Origin: Seleniivibrio woodruffii
GTDB taxonomy: Bacteria; Chrysiogenota; Deferribacteres; Deferribacterales; Geovibrionaceae
DNA length: 64,000 nt
Reading direction: 5' to 3'
NCBI RefSeq assembly: GCF_029267515.1
Contig: NZ_JAJUIS010000004.1
Location: forward strand, 62,001 to 126,000
Shown piece after piece: positions 18,666-27,938 of the stretch (its first letter is position 1; each line of letters starts with the position of its first letter). The notes below the pieces were generated by a model. That model was given only the letters and a program-made list of their open reading frames with translations, ran no database searches and was not told the origin of the DNA. The position numbers and the translations under genes are program-made.

Positions 18666-19907
18666 ATGTCAGAAAAAAAAGTACCGTTTACCAAGGATCA
18701 GATCGAAAAGATCATCGAAAAATATCCCACGCCATTTCACATTTATGATGAAAAGGCGATAATTGCAAATGCAAAAAGGCTCAAAAACGCCTTCGCATGG
18801 GCACCGAAATTTCAGGAGTATTTCGCTGTTAAGGCACTGCCCAACCCCAGCATCATGAAAGTGCTGAACAAAGAGGGCTTCGGTGCAGACTGCAGCTCTA
18901 TGGCGGAGCTTCTTCTTTGCGATATGACGGGGATCACAGGCGAACAGATAATGTTCACATCAAACGAAACACCCGCAAGCGAATACAAAAAGGCATTCGA
19001 ACAAAACGCTATAATCAACCTCGACGACTTTACCCACATTCAGTACCTGGAAGAATCGTGCGGAACACTGCCGGAAGTCATCTGTTTCCGCTATAACCCC
19101 GGACCGCTCAAAGGCGGAAACTCCATCATCGGCGCACCGGAAGAGGCAAAATACGGTCTCACACGCGAACAGATGTTTGAAGCCTACAGGGTTATGAAGG
19201 AAAAAGGCTGTAAACGTTTCGGTATGCACACAATGGTGGCTTCAAACGAGCTTAACGTAGATTATTTCGTCGAAACGGCGGTTATCCTGTTTGAAATGGC
19301 TGCTGAAATAGCTGAAAAGATCGGTATTGACCTTGAGTTCATCAACCTCGGCGGCGGAATAGGCATCCCCTATAAACCCGAACATAGTGAGGTGAACCTT
19401 GAAGAACTGGGCGAAAAGATTCGAGTTCAGTACGAAAATATTCTGGCTTCCAAAGGTCTGAAACCCTATATCTACCTTGAGTGCGGAAGGGTCATCACAG
19501 GACCTTACGGATACCTTGTGACAACAGCCGTACACGAAAAACATATATATAAGGAATACGTGGGCGTGGACGCAAGCATGGCAAACCTGATGCGCCCCGG
19601 TATGTACGGAGCATATCACCACGTCACAGTCATGGGCAAAGAGAACGCCCCGGCAGACCGTGTTTACGATGTCGTCGGTTCGCTCTGTGAGAACTGTGAC
19701 AAGTTCGCCGTGGACAGAAAACTGCCTGAAATAAATAAGGGCGACATAGTGGTAATCCACGACACAGGCGCACACGGACACGCAATGGGCTTCAACTATA
19801 ACGGAAAACTCCGCTCCGCCGAACTGCTTCTGAAAGAGGACGGCAGCGTCGAGATGATCCGGCGCGCGGAAACTTACGACGACCTGTTCGCCACACTGAA
19901 ATTTTAG
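18666..19907 (+). CDS. lysA: Diaminopimelate decarboxylase-like PLP enzyme
   Basis: This is a fold-III PLP-dependent decarboxylase of 413 residues; LysA makes lysine from meso-diaminopimelate. The PLP lysine lies in QEYFAVKALPNPSIMKVL. The phosphate-binding glycine loop is FINLGGGIGIPY, and the substrate cysteine region is VVGSLCENCDKFAVDRKLP. I chose the ATG at 18666 because GGAAAG lies just before it; an ATG at 18621 is in frame but has no ribosome site. Related fold-III decarboxylases act on other amino acids, so the substrate is likely but not certain. A terminator follows directly. Confidence 0.8.
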   Translation: MSEKKVPFTKDQIEKIIEKYPTPFHIYDEKAIIANAKRLKNAFAWAPKFQEYFAVKALPNPSIMKVLNKEGFGADCSSMAELLLCDMTGITGEQIMFTSNETPASEYKKAFEQNAIINLDDFTHIQYLEESCGTLPEVICFRYNPGPLKGGNSIIGAPEEAKYGLTREQMFEAYRVMKEKGCKRFGMHTMVASNELNVDYFVETAVILFEMAAEIAEKIGIDLEFINLGGGIGIPYKPEHSEVNLEELGEKIRVQYENILASKGLKPYIYLECGRVITGPYGYLVTTAVHEKHIYKEYVGVDASMANLMRPGMYGAYHHVTVMGKENAPADRVYDVVGSLCENCDKFAVDRKLPEINKGDIVVIHDTGAHGHAMGFNYNGKLRSAELLLKEDGSVEMIRRAETYDDLFATLKF

Positions 19908-19922
19908 AACCTTAAAAAAGAA

Positions 19923-19957
19923 GCCGCGTCAGTATGAAACTGGCGCGGCATTTTTTA
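19923..19957 (+). terminator. Bidirectional intrinsic terminator
   Basis: The stem GCCGCGTCAG/CTGGCGCGGC has one G-T pair and is followed by T6 on the plus strand. The minus strand also has a T-rich tail (TTCTTTTTT), so it can serve both the lysA-like gene and the convergent dehydrogenase. Confidence 0.9.
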
Positions 19958-19961
19958 TATA

Positions 19962-20906
19962 TTACAGTGCGTTGCGAGGTGTTTTACCTTCAAAAACGCT
20001 CAATATGCTGTCACAGCAGAGAGCGCCCATAGCGCTTCTGGTGTCTGTCGTGCCGCTGCCTATATGAGGTGCGAGGATAACGTTGTCCAGTGCAAAAAGA
20101 CGCTGTTCAATGGCTGGTTCAAACTCGTAAACATCCAGTCCCGCAGCAAAAATCAGCTTCTGCTCCAGAGCTTCCGCAAGATCAGCCTCTTTTATAATCT
20201 CACCCCTGCCGATATTCACCAGCACTGCGGTCTTTTTCATCTTCTTAAACGTTTCCAGCGTGAATTTATGCTTTGTTTCGGGCGTTGACGGAGCAGTTAT
20301 CACAACAAAATCCGACTTTGAAACAAGTTCGTCAAAATCTGCCATTACTGCACCGGTCAGCAGTTCCTGCTGAAACTTTCTTGTGCGCGCATTATAAAGA
20401 ATATTCATATTGAAGCCCGATGCCATTTTACCCACTGCCTGACCGATGCGTCCAAACCCGAATATTCCGATTGTTTTGCCAAAGAAATCCACTCCAAGCA
20501 TCATATCCGATTTCCAGCCGTGGAATTTTCCGGCTCTGGTAAACTTGTCTGATTCCACAATGCGCCTTCCGGCTGCCATCATAAGGCTGAAACCAAGCTC
20601 CGCAGTCGCCTGTGTCAGTACGTCCGGAGTGTTGCAGACGGTTATGCCCCTGCTCTTTGCATATGCAACGTCTATATTGTTGAAACCGACGGCATAGTTG
20701 GCAACCACCTTCAGTTCCGGACAGCCGTCGATAAATTCAGGCGTTATTTTATCACTGAGCATACTGATAACCGCGTCCGCATCCTTCGCCTTTTCGGCGA
20801 GCTGTGCAGGCGTAAGCCCGCTCTCACTGTCGTTGTAATCAACTTCATGTCCCGCCAGATGCTTTTTAACGTCATACGGCAGTTTCGCCGTAACCAATAT
20901 TTTCAT
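19962..20906 (-). CDS. D-isomer specific 2-hydroxyacid dehydrogenase
   Basis: This is an NAD(P)-dependent dehydrogenase of the phosphoglycerate/glyoxylate reductase type, 314 residues. It has the Rossmann motif GIFGFGRIGQAV and catalytic residues in the usual order: arginine in VNIGRGEIIKEADL, glutamate in GLDVYEFEP, histidine in LAPHIGSGT. No ACT or other regulatory domain is present, so glyoxylate/hydroxypyruvate reductase activity is more likely than serine-pathway SerA. The ATG at 20906 has GGGG just upstream; an in-frame start at 20942 lacks one. Confidence 0.88.
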   Translation of the reverse strand: MKILVTAKLPYDVKKHLAGHEVDYNDSESGLTPAQLAEKAKDADAVISMLSDKITPEFIDGCPELKVVANYAVGFNNIDVAYAKSRGITVCNTPDVLTQATAELGFSLMMAAGRRIVESDKFTRAGKFHGWKSDMMLGVDFFGKTIGIFGFGRIGQAVGKMASGFNMNILYNARTRKFQQELLTGAVMADFDELVSKSDFVVITAPSTPETKHKFTLETFKKMKKTAVLVNIGRGEIIKEADLAEALEQKLIFAAGLDVYEFEPAIEQRLFALDNVILAPHIGSGTTDTRSAMGALCCDSILSVFEGKTPRNAL

Positions 20907-21023
20907 AATGCCCCCATGAACAGAAAGTTTGCTTCCGAACAAAGACTTCTTTGCAAACCGCAGAGCAGTGCGGCAAACTCATTATTAATTTCGCATATTA
21001 CATTATAATAACCAACATCAAAC

Positions 21024-21052
21024 TTGAAAAATAAACGAAAGAAAGTCATAAT
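21024..21052 (+). promoter_or_regulatory. Possible sigma-70 promoter of gatCAB
   Basis: TTGAAA (21024-21029), a 17-bp spacer and CATAAT (21047-21052) lie 35 bp upstream of the GTG start of gatC. This is a pattern match only. Confidence 0.5.
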
Positions 21053-21086
21053 ATCATTTCTCATTAAAACCATAGAGGTATGCAAA

Positions 21087-21380
21087 GTGTCCCAAACCGT
21101 TTCAAAAAAGGATGTACTGCACATCGCAACCCTCGCCAGACTCAAGTTTGACGATGAACAGGCGGAAAGATTCACAAACGACCTGAACAACATTTTAGGC
21201 TACATTGATAAGCTGAACGAACTGAACACAGACAATATAGAACCCACATCACACGCGCTGGATATCTATACCGTAACACGCCCGGACAAGGCGGAGGCCT
21301 CACTTTCAAACGAGGACGCAATCAGAAACGCGCCCCAGTCCGAAAACGGAATGTTCCGCGTTCCCAAAGTGATAGAGTAA
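21087..21380 (+). CDS. gatC: Asp-tRNA(Asn)/Glu-tRNA(Gln) amidotransferase subunit C
   Basis: GatC is the small stabilising subunit of the GatCAB amidotransferase. The GTG at 21087, preceded by AGAGGT (21074-21079), gives 97 residues, the normal size. A longer in-frame ATG at 21024 would cover the predicted promoter. Family features are VSKKDVLHIATLARLKFDDE and the C-terminal FRVPKVIE. It is followed by gatA and gatB on the same strand. Confidence 0.92.
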   Translation: MSQTVSKKDVLHIATLARLKFDDEQAERFTNDLNNILGYIDKLNELNTDNIEPTSHALDIYTVTRPDKAEASLSNEDAIRNAPQSENGMFRVPKVIE

Positions 21381-21393
21381 GGGGTTAAAAAAG

Positions 21394-22845
21394 ATGCTGG
21401 GAAAAACACTGAAAGAGCTTTCAGAGGCTCTCAACAAAAAAGAATTTTCATCCGCAGAGCTTACGCAGTTTTATCTGGACAGGATAAGCAAATACGACGG
21501 CGAAATCTGCGCATACAACTACATAAACGAAAACGTTATCAATCAGGCGAAAGCCGTTGACGAAAAACGTGCCAAAGGCGAGACCCTGCCCGTTTACGCA
21601 GGTATCCCCATGGCGCTGAAAGACCTTATCATCCAAAAAGATATGCCGGCCACTTGCAGCTCGAAAATTCTGGAGGGCTTCGTGCCTCCGTTTCAGGGTA
21701 CTGCGGCGCAGCTCCTTGAGGATGCAGGCTTCCTCTGCCTCGGCAAACTGAGCATGGACGAGTTCGCAATGGGTTCTTCCAACGAAACCGCATACCGCAA
21801 AAAGACACGCAACCCGTGGGACACGTCACGCGTTCCCGGCGGTTCATCCGGCGGTTCGGCGGCTTCCGTTGCGGCAGGACTTACAACCTTCGCCCTCGGC
21901 AGCGACACAGGCGGTTCGATACGTCAGCCCGCATCCCTTTGCGGCATCACAGGTATGAAACCTACATACGGCAGGGTCTCACGTTTCGGTCTTATCGCGT
22001 TCGCGTCGTCTCTCGACCAGATAGGTCCCATGACATCAAACATCAGCGATAACGCGGCGATACTCTCCGTTATCGGAAAATATGACAAAAAAGATTCAAC
22101 CAGCCTTAACGTTGCGCAGGAGGATTACGCAAAATACCTCACAGGCGACGTTAAAGGCATGAAAATCGGCGTTCCGAAAGAATATTTCGCAGAAGGCATA
22201 GCGCCGGACGTACGCGAGTGTGTCAACAAAGCCATCAAAGCATACGAAGGCATGGGCTGTGAGATAGTCGAAATCAGTATGCCCCACACTGAATATGCAG
22301 TCGCAACCTATTACATCATCGCAACCGCGGAGGCATCAAGCAACCTCGGACGCTATGACGGTATCCGCTTCGGTTTCAGAGCGGACGCGGACAACCTTAA
22401 AGATATGTTCTATGAATCCCGCTCACAGGGATTCGGCGACGAAGTCAAACGCCGCATCATGCTTGGTACATACGTTCTCAGCGCGGGATACTACGACGCG
22501 TACTATATCAAGGCACAGAAGGTCAGAACCCTGATCAAGCAGGATTTCGTGAACGCTTTCGAAAAAGTTGACGCGATAATCTGCCCCACATCACCCACAA
22601 CAGCTTTCAAAGCGGGTGAGAAGATGAGTGACCCGCTCCAGATGTACCTCAGCGATATAAACACCATATCGCTGAACCTCTACGGCGGCTGCGGACTCTC
22701 AATGCCTTGCGGATTCGGAGCGGACGGTATGCCCGTGGGCGTACAGCTTCTCGGTAAATACTTTGACGAGGGAAGACTTTACAACCTCGCATACGCTTTT
22801 GAACAACAGGCGAAACTGCCCGTTATGCCCGAAAAACTGAAATAA
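21394..22845 (+). CDS. gatA: Asp-tRNA(Asn)/Glu-tRNA(Gln) amidotransferase subunit A
   Basis: This is the amidase subunit that releases ammonia from glutamine for tRNA-bound Glu or Asp. It has 483 residues. The amidase-signature catalytic triad is visible: lysine in IPMALKDLIIQKD, cis-serine in PGGSSGGSAASVAAG, and nucleophilic serine in DTGGSIRQPASLCG. It lies between gatC (13 bp) and gatB (13 bp). The presence of the complex indicates that Gln-tRNA and/or Asn-tRNA is made by transamidation. Confidence 0.97.
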   Translation: MLGKTLKELSEALNKKEFSSAELTQFYLDRISKYDGEICAYNYINENVINQAKAVDEKRAKGETLPVYAGIPMALKDLIIQKDMPATCSSKILEGFVPPFQGTAAQLLEDAGFLCLGKLSMDEFAMGSSNETAYRKKTRNPWDTSRVPGGSSGGSAASVAAGLTTFALGSDTGGSIRQPASLCGITGMKPTYGRVSRFGLIAFASSLDQIGPMTSNISDNAAILSVIGKYDKKDSTSLNVAQEDYAKYLTGDVKGMKIGVPKEYFAEGIAPDVRECVNKAIKAYEGMGCEIVEISMPHTEYAVATYYIIATAEASSNLGRYDGIRFGFRADADNLKDMFYESRSQGFGDEVKRRIMLGTYVLSAGYYDAYYIKAQKVRTLIKQDFVNAFEKVDAIICPTSPTTAFKAGEKMSDPLQMYLSDINTISLNLYGGCGLSMPCGFGADGMPVGVQLLGKYFDEGRLYNLAYAFEQQAKLPVMPEKLK

Positions 22846-22858
22846 TAGGATATAAAAG

Positions 22859-24283
22859 ATGAGCTATGAACCCGTAATAGGACTTGAAGTACACGTGCAG
22901 ATGTCAACCGACAGCAAAATCTTCTGCACCTGTTCAAATAAATTCGGAGCGGAGCCGAACACCAACGTATGCCCCGTTTGTCTGGGTATGCCCGGCGTTC
23001 TCCCCGTACTCAACGAAAAAGTGGTGGAATACACCGTTAAGGCGGGACTGGCGCTTAACTGTCAGATACGCAGCAAAAGCGTGTTCGCCAGAAAGAACTA
23101 TTTCTATCCCGACCTGCCCAAGGCTTATCAGATTTCACAATACGAGCTGCCTATCTGTGAGCATGGATACATCGATATCGAGCTTGAGGACGGCACACAG
23201 AAGCGCATCGGCATCACCCGTATACACATCGAGGAGGATGCCGGCAAGCTGAACCACGAAGCGGGATGCAGCCTTGTTGACCTTAACCGCACGGGTACCC
23301 CCCTTATGGAGATAGTCTCCGAACCCGACCTGCGCAGCGCGGAGGAGGCGAAGGCATACCTCATGAAACTCAAGACCATCCTTGAATACGTTGAGGTTTC
23401 CGACTGCAACATGGAGGAAGGCTCCATGAGATGCGATGCAAACGTATCCATCCGCCCCGATTCAAACGCGCCGTTCGGCACACGCGCCGAGATAAAGAAC
23501 GTAAACTCTTTCAGAAACGTTGAAAGAGCTATCAAATATGAGCAGAAACGTCAGGAAAAAGTTCTGAACGAAGGCGGAAAAATAGTTCAGGAGACGCGCC
23601 TTTTCAACGCGGATACAGGCATAACCGCCTCCATGCGCGGAAAAGAGGACGCACACGACTACCGTTACTTTCCGGATCCCGACCTTGTGCCAATCGTCCT
23701 TGAAGACAAATTCATCGACGACCTCAAGGCATGGATGCCTGAACTGCCCGACGCGAAGCTCGCACGCTTCATGAGCGAATACGGGCTGTCCGGAATGGAC
23801 GCGGACTTCCTCGTCTCCGCCAAAGCGTACGGACAATACTTCGAACAGGCTGTCAAAGCACACAACAACCCCAAAGCCGTTTGCAACTGGATAATGGGCG
23901 AGTTGATGCGCAGACTGAACGACAAACAGTGCACTATCTTTGAGGCGGGCATATCGCCTGAAAACCTTGCCGAGATAGTAAAACTCATAGACGAAGGCAA
24001 AATAAGCGGAAACATAGCAAAACAGGTTTTTGACGAAACTGCCGAAACAGGTAAAAAACCCGCAGATATCGTTGCCGAAAAAGGGCTTGTCCAGAACAGC
24101 AACGAAGACGAGTTGGAAGCAATCGTTAAACAGGTGCTGGACGCTAACCCCGCGGAAACAGAAAGATTTAAAGGCGGCGAGGTCAAACTTCAGGGATTTT
24201 TCATGGGTCAGATAATGAAAGCATCCAAAGGCAAGGCAAACCCCGCTGTAGTTGCTCCCCTGCTTAAAAAATTGACAAGCTAG
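22859..24283 (+). CDS. gatB: Asp-tRNA(Asn)/Glu-tRNA(Gln) amidotransferase subunit B
   Basis: This is the kinase and tRNA-binding subunit that activates misacylated Glu or Asp. It has 474 residues. The N-terminal cradle begins [21 protein letters not shown], with further conserved segments [27 protein letters not shown] and [19 protein letters not shown]. The C-terminal YqeY-like tail domain (about 330-474) ends in [16 protein letters not shown]. It completes the gatCAB operon, and the epimerase gene follows after 11 bp. Confidence 0.97.
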   Translation: MSYEPVIGLEVHVQMSTDSKIFCTCSNKFGAEPNTNVCPVCLGMPGVLPVLNEKVVEYTVKAGLALNCQIRSKSVFARKNYFYPDLPKAYQISQYELPICEHGYIDIELEDGTQKRIGITRIHIEEDAGKLNHEAGCSLVDLNRTGTPLMEIVSEPDLRSAEEAKAYLMKLKTILEYVEVSDCNMEEGSMRCDANVSIRPDSNAPFGTRAEIKNVNSFRNVERAIKYEQKRQEKVLNEGGKIVQETRLFNADTGITASMRGKEDAHDYRYFPDPDLVPIVLEDKFIDDLKAWMPELPDAKLARFMSEYGLSGMDADFLVSAKAYGQYFEQAVKAHNNPKAVCNWIMGELMRRLNDKQCTIFEAGISPENLAEIVKLIDEGKISGNIAKQVFDETAETGKKPADIVAEKGLVQNSNEDELEAIVKQVLDANPAETERFKGGEVKLQGFFMGQIMKASKGKANPAVVAPLLKKLTS

Positions 24284-24294
24284 AGGTGATTTGT

Positions 24295-24729
24295 ATGCTT
24301 GAGAAGATAGACCACATAGGTATAGCCGTAAGAAATCTTGATGAGGCTACGAAATTCTACGTCACGATGGGAATAAAACCCTATCACTACGAAGAAGTTG
24401 AGAGCCAGAAAGTTAAGGTTGCATTCGTTAAGGTAGGAGAAAGCAACATAGAGCTCCTTGAACCCACAAGCCCCGAAAGCCCCATCGCAAAATTCCTTGA
24501 GAAGAAGGGCGAGGGAATACACCACATCGCCTATTCCGTTGCAAACATCACAACAGCACTGAAAAAGCTGAAAGCTGACGGTGCGACACTCATCAACGAA
24601 GAGCCTATGGACGGCGCGCACGGCAAAAAGGTTGCATTCGTGCACCCCAAAAGTGTAAACGGCGTGCTCACTGAGCTTTCGATGGACGGCTGCTGCGGTT
24701 CATGCGGCTGCGGAACCCACGACCACTAA
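24295..24729 (+). CDS. mce: Methylmalonyl-CoA epimerase with Cys/His-rich tail
   Basis: This is a glyoxalase-fold enzyme interconverting (R)- and (S)-methylmalonyl-CoA in propionate metabolism. The ATG at 24295 sits after AGAGGTGAT and gives 144 residues. Metal and catalytic positions fit the family: KIDHIGIAV, the SNIELLEP strand, GIHHIAYSV, and the final-strand glutamate in VLTELSMDG. The last residues, CCGSCGCGTHDH, are an added cluster of four cysteines and two histidines beyond the normal domain end, possibly a metal-binding tail. Other vicinal-oxygen-chelate enzymes are possible but less likely. Confidence 0.85.
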   Translation: MLEKIDHIGIAVRNLDEATKFYVTMGIKPYHYEEVESQKVKVAFVKVGESNIELLEPTSPESPIAKFLEKKGEGIHHIAYSVANITTALKKLKADGATLINEEPMDGAHGKKVAFVHPKSVNGVLTELSMDGCCGSCGCGTHDH

Positions 24730-24741
24730 AAAACTATGGAG

Positions 24742-24769
24742 CGGAGGTGTTTAAAGCCTCCGTTTTTTT
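24742..24769 (+). terminator. Intrinsic terminator after the epimerase gene
   Basis: The stem CGGAGG/CCTCCG (24742-24747 with 24757-24762) is followed by T7. The T run overlaps the stop codon of the convergent EAL gene. Confidence 0.75.
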
Positions 24770-25952
24770 ATATATCCGTCAGGCGGACGGGACTGCCAAG
24801 ATGAAATCCCTGCAGCTTATCTATGCCCATGTCCCGGCAAATCTTCATAACAATGTCCGAATGAACGTATTCAGCCACAGTTCTGATGTTCAGCTTTGCC
24901 GCGGTGGTAACTATACCCTCAACGGCAGCCCTGTTTATGAAATTCGTCTCTATATCCTTTATCAGCGAACCGTCAATCTTGATGAAATCCGGCGATATTT
25001 TACTGATATTATTGAAGTTTGAAAAGCCGGAGCCGAAATCGTCAATAGCTATCAAAACACCGTATCCACGCATCTTTTTGCAGAAGTCATAGATTATCTC
25101 GTTGACCTCCAGCTCTTCCGTCTCTACTATCTCGATGATAAGTCTCTGCTTTGGCACATATTTTTCTATTATGGCGCATATAAAAGCGGAAGTTTCAGCA
25201 TCTCTGATATCCGAAAACGCTACGTTGAGCGAGAACGTCTTTTCCGTTGCGCAGAAGAAGGCAAACGATTTTTCGAACATTATGCGCGTGATGTCGCTGT
25301 ACATGTCTATCTGGCGCGCTACCTCCAGAAATCTGAACGGCGGAATGATGCCACGTTGGGGATGATCTATCCTGCACAGGCACTCATAACCCGCAATTTC
25401 AAGGGTCTGCGCATCAAAAATAGGCTGTGCAAACGGCACAACATAGCCCTTATCCAGCGACTCGCGAAACAGTCTGATATCGGACAACACCGCCTCAAAA
25501 TCCTCTCCGGCATAGTGTGTGCTGAGCAGTTCCAGATTGATATCTATGAGTTTTTCCACTGAATCGATCAAAACGGATTCACCGGCGCCGCTTATCCTGT
25601 TCCTTATGAACCTTCTGATAAACGTGAAGGTGGAATTTATGTAGTTGGGCGGAAGCCCGATGCGTTTGTGCAGTTTATTTATATGGTCAAGGTAATCGTA
25701 ATATTCCGAAGTGTACGCGCGGGAAAAAAGCTGAACAAGCCAGTATTCTATCTTTTGCTTGTGGTATGCGAGTTCCGCATCGTTTTTGAGGAATGCTCTG
25801 GCATGTTCAAAGTTCATAACATGGCTGTGCAGTTCGTCGGAAAACTCCGTGACGTGACCGCTGATATGCTCCCATGCAGCCGCTATATTCTCTTTATCTT
25901 TTTCGTTGAGCTGATAGCTGTTGAACAGCTTTCCGATGTGTTCGTGATTCAT
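24768..25952 (-). CDS. Globin-sensor EAL-domain protein (probable c-di-GMP phosphodiesterase)
   Basis: This soluble 394-residue signalling protein probably hydrolyses c-di-GMP in response to a haem ligand. Residues 1-155 resemble globin-coupled sensors; the segment HINKLHKRIGLPPNYI carries a likely proximal histidine at 95. The EAL domain runs from about 165. Its name motif reads ECL (191-193), but the catalytic set looks intact: asparagine in SLNVAFSDI, glutamate in EIVETEELE, IDDFGSGFSN, lysine in DFIKIDGSLI, and QGFHLGSP. It is a single gene, convergent with the gat-mce operon. Haem binding is inference. Confidence 0.82.
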   Translation of the reverse strand: MNHEHIGKLFNSYQLNEKDKENIAAAWEHISGHVTEFSDELHSHVMNFEHARAFLKNDAELAYHKQKIEYWLVQLFSRAYTSEYYDYLDHINKLHKRIGLPPNYINSTFTFIRRFIRNRISGAGESVLIDSVEKLIDINLELLSTHYAGEDFEAVLSDIRLFRESLDKGYVVPFAQPIFDAQTLEIAGYECLCRIDHPQRGIIPPFRFLEVARQIDMYSDITRIMFEKSFAFFCATEKTFSLNVAFSDIRDAETSAFICAIIEKYVPKQRLIIEIVETEELEVNEIIYDFCKKMRGYGVLIAIDDFGSGFSNFNNISKISPDFIKIDGSLIKDIETNFINRAAVEGIVTTAAKLNIRTVAEYVHSDIVMKICRDMGIDKLQGFHLGSPVRLTDI

Positions 25953-26007
25953 AGCTCCACCGTTGCGCCAGTTTCATAAATAATAACACAACGACGGTCA
26001 AATTACA

Positions 26008-26042
26008 GATAAATAAAGTAAAGGCGGAGCCGAAGCCCCGCC
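26008..26042 (-). terminator. Intrinsic terminator of the fccAB operon
   Basis: On the minus strand a 9-bp stem AGGCGGGGC/GCTCCGCCT closes a TTCG tetraloop and is followed by TTTACTTTATTT. It starts 7 bp after the FccB stop codon. Confidence 0.88.
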
Positions 26043-26048
26043 TGTTCA

Positions 26049-27344
26049 TTAACCTAAGATATCGTTCCAGATTCCCAGTGCCCAGTCTTCGGCATGGTGT
26101 CCGAAGAGAACTGAACGTTCGGGGGATGTTCCGCCTGCTGCGGAGATGATACGTTTGCTCACGGCATCGTACTTATAAGCTGCGGCAACGAATATCGCCT
26201 CGTTGTCGTTCACCATACTGTAGCAAGTGTTTATCAGCGAAGGCGCAAGCGGTTCCTGACCGTTCAGCGTACGCACAGCAGCACTTGCCGCAACCTTGCC
26301 CATGGAGTTCGCTATGTAACCGGATTTCGGTACGCCGCCAACCGCGCCGTTGTGGGTAGCGTCGCCAATGACGTATACGTCTTTGAAGTTATAAGACTCA
26401 AGCGTATAGGCATCCGCACGGACGAATTTGTCCTCCGGCTTATTCATCAGCCCAAGATCGAAAGCGGATTTGCCCGCTGTCATGGTGGGGATGATGTTCG
26501 CCACGTCTGATTTTATTTCACCCTTCTCAGTGGTTATAACGCCAGTTGAAGCGTCAACCTTTGTAACAGCCGCATCAGGGATATATTCAAGAATGTCTTT
26601 GTAATAATCCGCCCATGCTTTTTTGAACAACGGTCCTTTGGAAGTGACATCGTCATTTGCGTCAACAACGATTATCTTCGAACCCTTCTTGTTCTTTTTC
26701 AGATAATTCGCGATGAGAGACGCTCTTTCGTAGGGTCCGGGGGGGCATCTGTAAGGAGCCGGCGGTACGGCGAGAACAACGACTCCGCCGGGTTTCATCG
26801 CAACCAGCATCTCCCTGAGAGCAACTGTTTCAGCTCCAGCCTTGAAAGCCGCCGGAAATTTTTTGATGGCGGCTGGGTTGTCCAGCCCCTCTATCGCTGC
26901 GTAGTCATAGCTGATACCGGGCGACACGATGAGTTTGTCATATTCAAGAGTGCCCGCTTTTGTGGTGAGCGCTTTTTTAACCGGATCAAGTGCGGTCGCT
27001 TCGGTATAAACTATTTTTATGCCGTAGTTTTTTGCCAGTTTATCTCTTGTGAAGGTGATATCCTTCATGGTCTTCTGACCGCCAATAACAAGGTTGCTTA
27101 TCGGGCATGAGATGAATTTCGGGTCTCTCTCAACGAGTATTACCTCGACGGAAGGATCTTCCATCTTTGCATATTTAGCAGCCGTGCACCCGCCCCAGCC
27201 GCCGCCGAGAACAACTATTCTCTTACCTTTTTTAGGCATTATCACGCCTGTCGCTGCGGAAGCTGTGTTAACCTGCCCGAAAACAGATGCACCGGCTACG
27301 GCCGCAGAGGTGTATTTTATAAAGTTACGTCTTGTAATGCTCAT
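26049..27344 (-). CDS. fccB: Flavocytochrome c sulfide dehydrogenase, flavoprotein subunit
   Basis: This is an FAD enzyme that oxidises sulfide and passes electrons to a partner cytochrome c. It has 431 residues. A twin-arginine signal (ITRRNFIKYTSAAVAGASVF) sends it to the periplasm folded. The FAD-binding motif RIVVLGGGWGGCTAAKYA is at about 42-60. Cysteines at about 200 (PYRCPPGPYERA) and 374 (INTCYSMV) match the redox pair of the sulfide dehydrogenase/SQR superfamily. The C-terminal flavin-binding domain is present. It follows the dihaem cytochrome gene by 9 bp. A role in polysulfide or thiol redox chemistry is an alternative. Confidence 0.88.
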   Translation of the reverse strand: MSITRRNFIKYTSAAVAGASVFGQVNTASAATGVIMPKKGKRIVVLGGGWGGCTAAKYAKMEDPSVEVILVERDPKFISCPISNLVIGGQKTMKDITFTRDKLAKNYGIKIVYTEATALDPVKKALTTKAGTLEYDKLIVSPGISYDYAAIEGLDNPAAIKKFPAAFKAGAETVALREMLVAMKPGGVVVLAVPPAPYRCPPGPYERASLIANYLKKNKKGSKIIVVDANDDVTSKGPLFKKAWADYYKDILEYIPDAAVTKVDASTGVITTEKGEIKSDVANIIPTMTAGKSAFDLGLMNKPEDKFVRADAYTLESYNFKDVYVIGDATHNGAVGGVPKSGYIANSMGKVAASAAVRTLNGQEPLAPSLINTCYSMVNDNEAIFVAAAYKYDAVSKRIISAAGGTSPERSVLFGHHAEDWALGIWNDILG

Positions 27345-27353
27345 ATCCGCCCC

Positions 27354-27938
27354 CTATTTCCTGATGCCCGAAAAATACTGCGCAAGGGATTCAAGCTGGC
27401 TGTCGGACATATCCTTAACCAGTGCCATCTCTTCGGAAGTTATTTTATCCGTTTTATAGCGTTTCAGAGCCTCATAGAGGTATCCGGAGTTCTGTCCGCC
27501 TATTCTGGGAAAAGCGTCGATACCTTCACCCTTTGCACCATGGCAGTCGAAACAGCCGCTGACCTTGGCAAGTTTAAGCCCTGCCGCGGATTTTTTAGAG
27601 TCGATTTTGTTAGCTGAGTTTTTCCATGCTTTGCCGCCGTAATATTCGGAGATAGCAGCAAGATCGGCTTCGGAATAGCCTTTCGCCAGAAGCGACATCT
27701 CAACACTGCCGGTACGCTTGCCTGCGGCAAATTCTTTCATGACCTTTGTCATATACTCCGGGTTTTGACCGCCAATCCGCGCGATGTACTCACCAGGAGC
27801 GTATCCGTTTGTGGCGTGGCACCCTGCGCAGGGTTTGCCGAGTCTTTCGCCCTCGGACACCGCCGATGCTGCAAATGCCGCGGCGGGAATAAGAACAGCC
27901 GCAGCGACAACACAATAAAACAATCTGAGTTTCTGCAT
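27354..27938 (-). CDS. Periplasmic dihaem cytochrome c (c4/FccA type)
   Basis: This is the likely electron acceptor for the adjacent sulfide dehydrogenase flavoprotein. It has 194 residues with a cleavable signal peptide (about 1-24, ending AAAFAAS). Two class-I cytochrome c domains each carry one haem motif: CAGCH at 37-41 and CFDCH at 129-133. The sixth-ligand methionines are probably those in VEMSLLAKG and EEMALVKDM. The domain duplication is typical of cytochrome c4 and FccA. It is the first gene of the operon. Confidence 0.88.
   Translation of the reverse strand: MQKLRLFYCVVAAAVLIPAAAFAASAVSEGERLGKPCAGCHATNGYAPGEYIARIGGQNPEYMTKVMKEFAAGKRTGSVEMSLLAKGYSEADLAAISEYYGGKAWKNSANKIDSKKSAAGLKLAKVSGCFDCHGAKGEGIDAFPRIGGQNSGYLYEALKRYKTDKITSEEMALVKDMSDSQLESLAQYFSGIRK

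Noticed and set aside
25340-25420. ECL in place of EAL as a sign of an inactive phosphodiesterase
   Set aside because: The glutamate is kept and the other catalytic motifs (IDDFGSGFSN, KID, asparagine and glutamate positions) are present; alanine to cysteine at the middle position is not enough to call it inactive.
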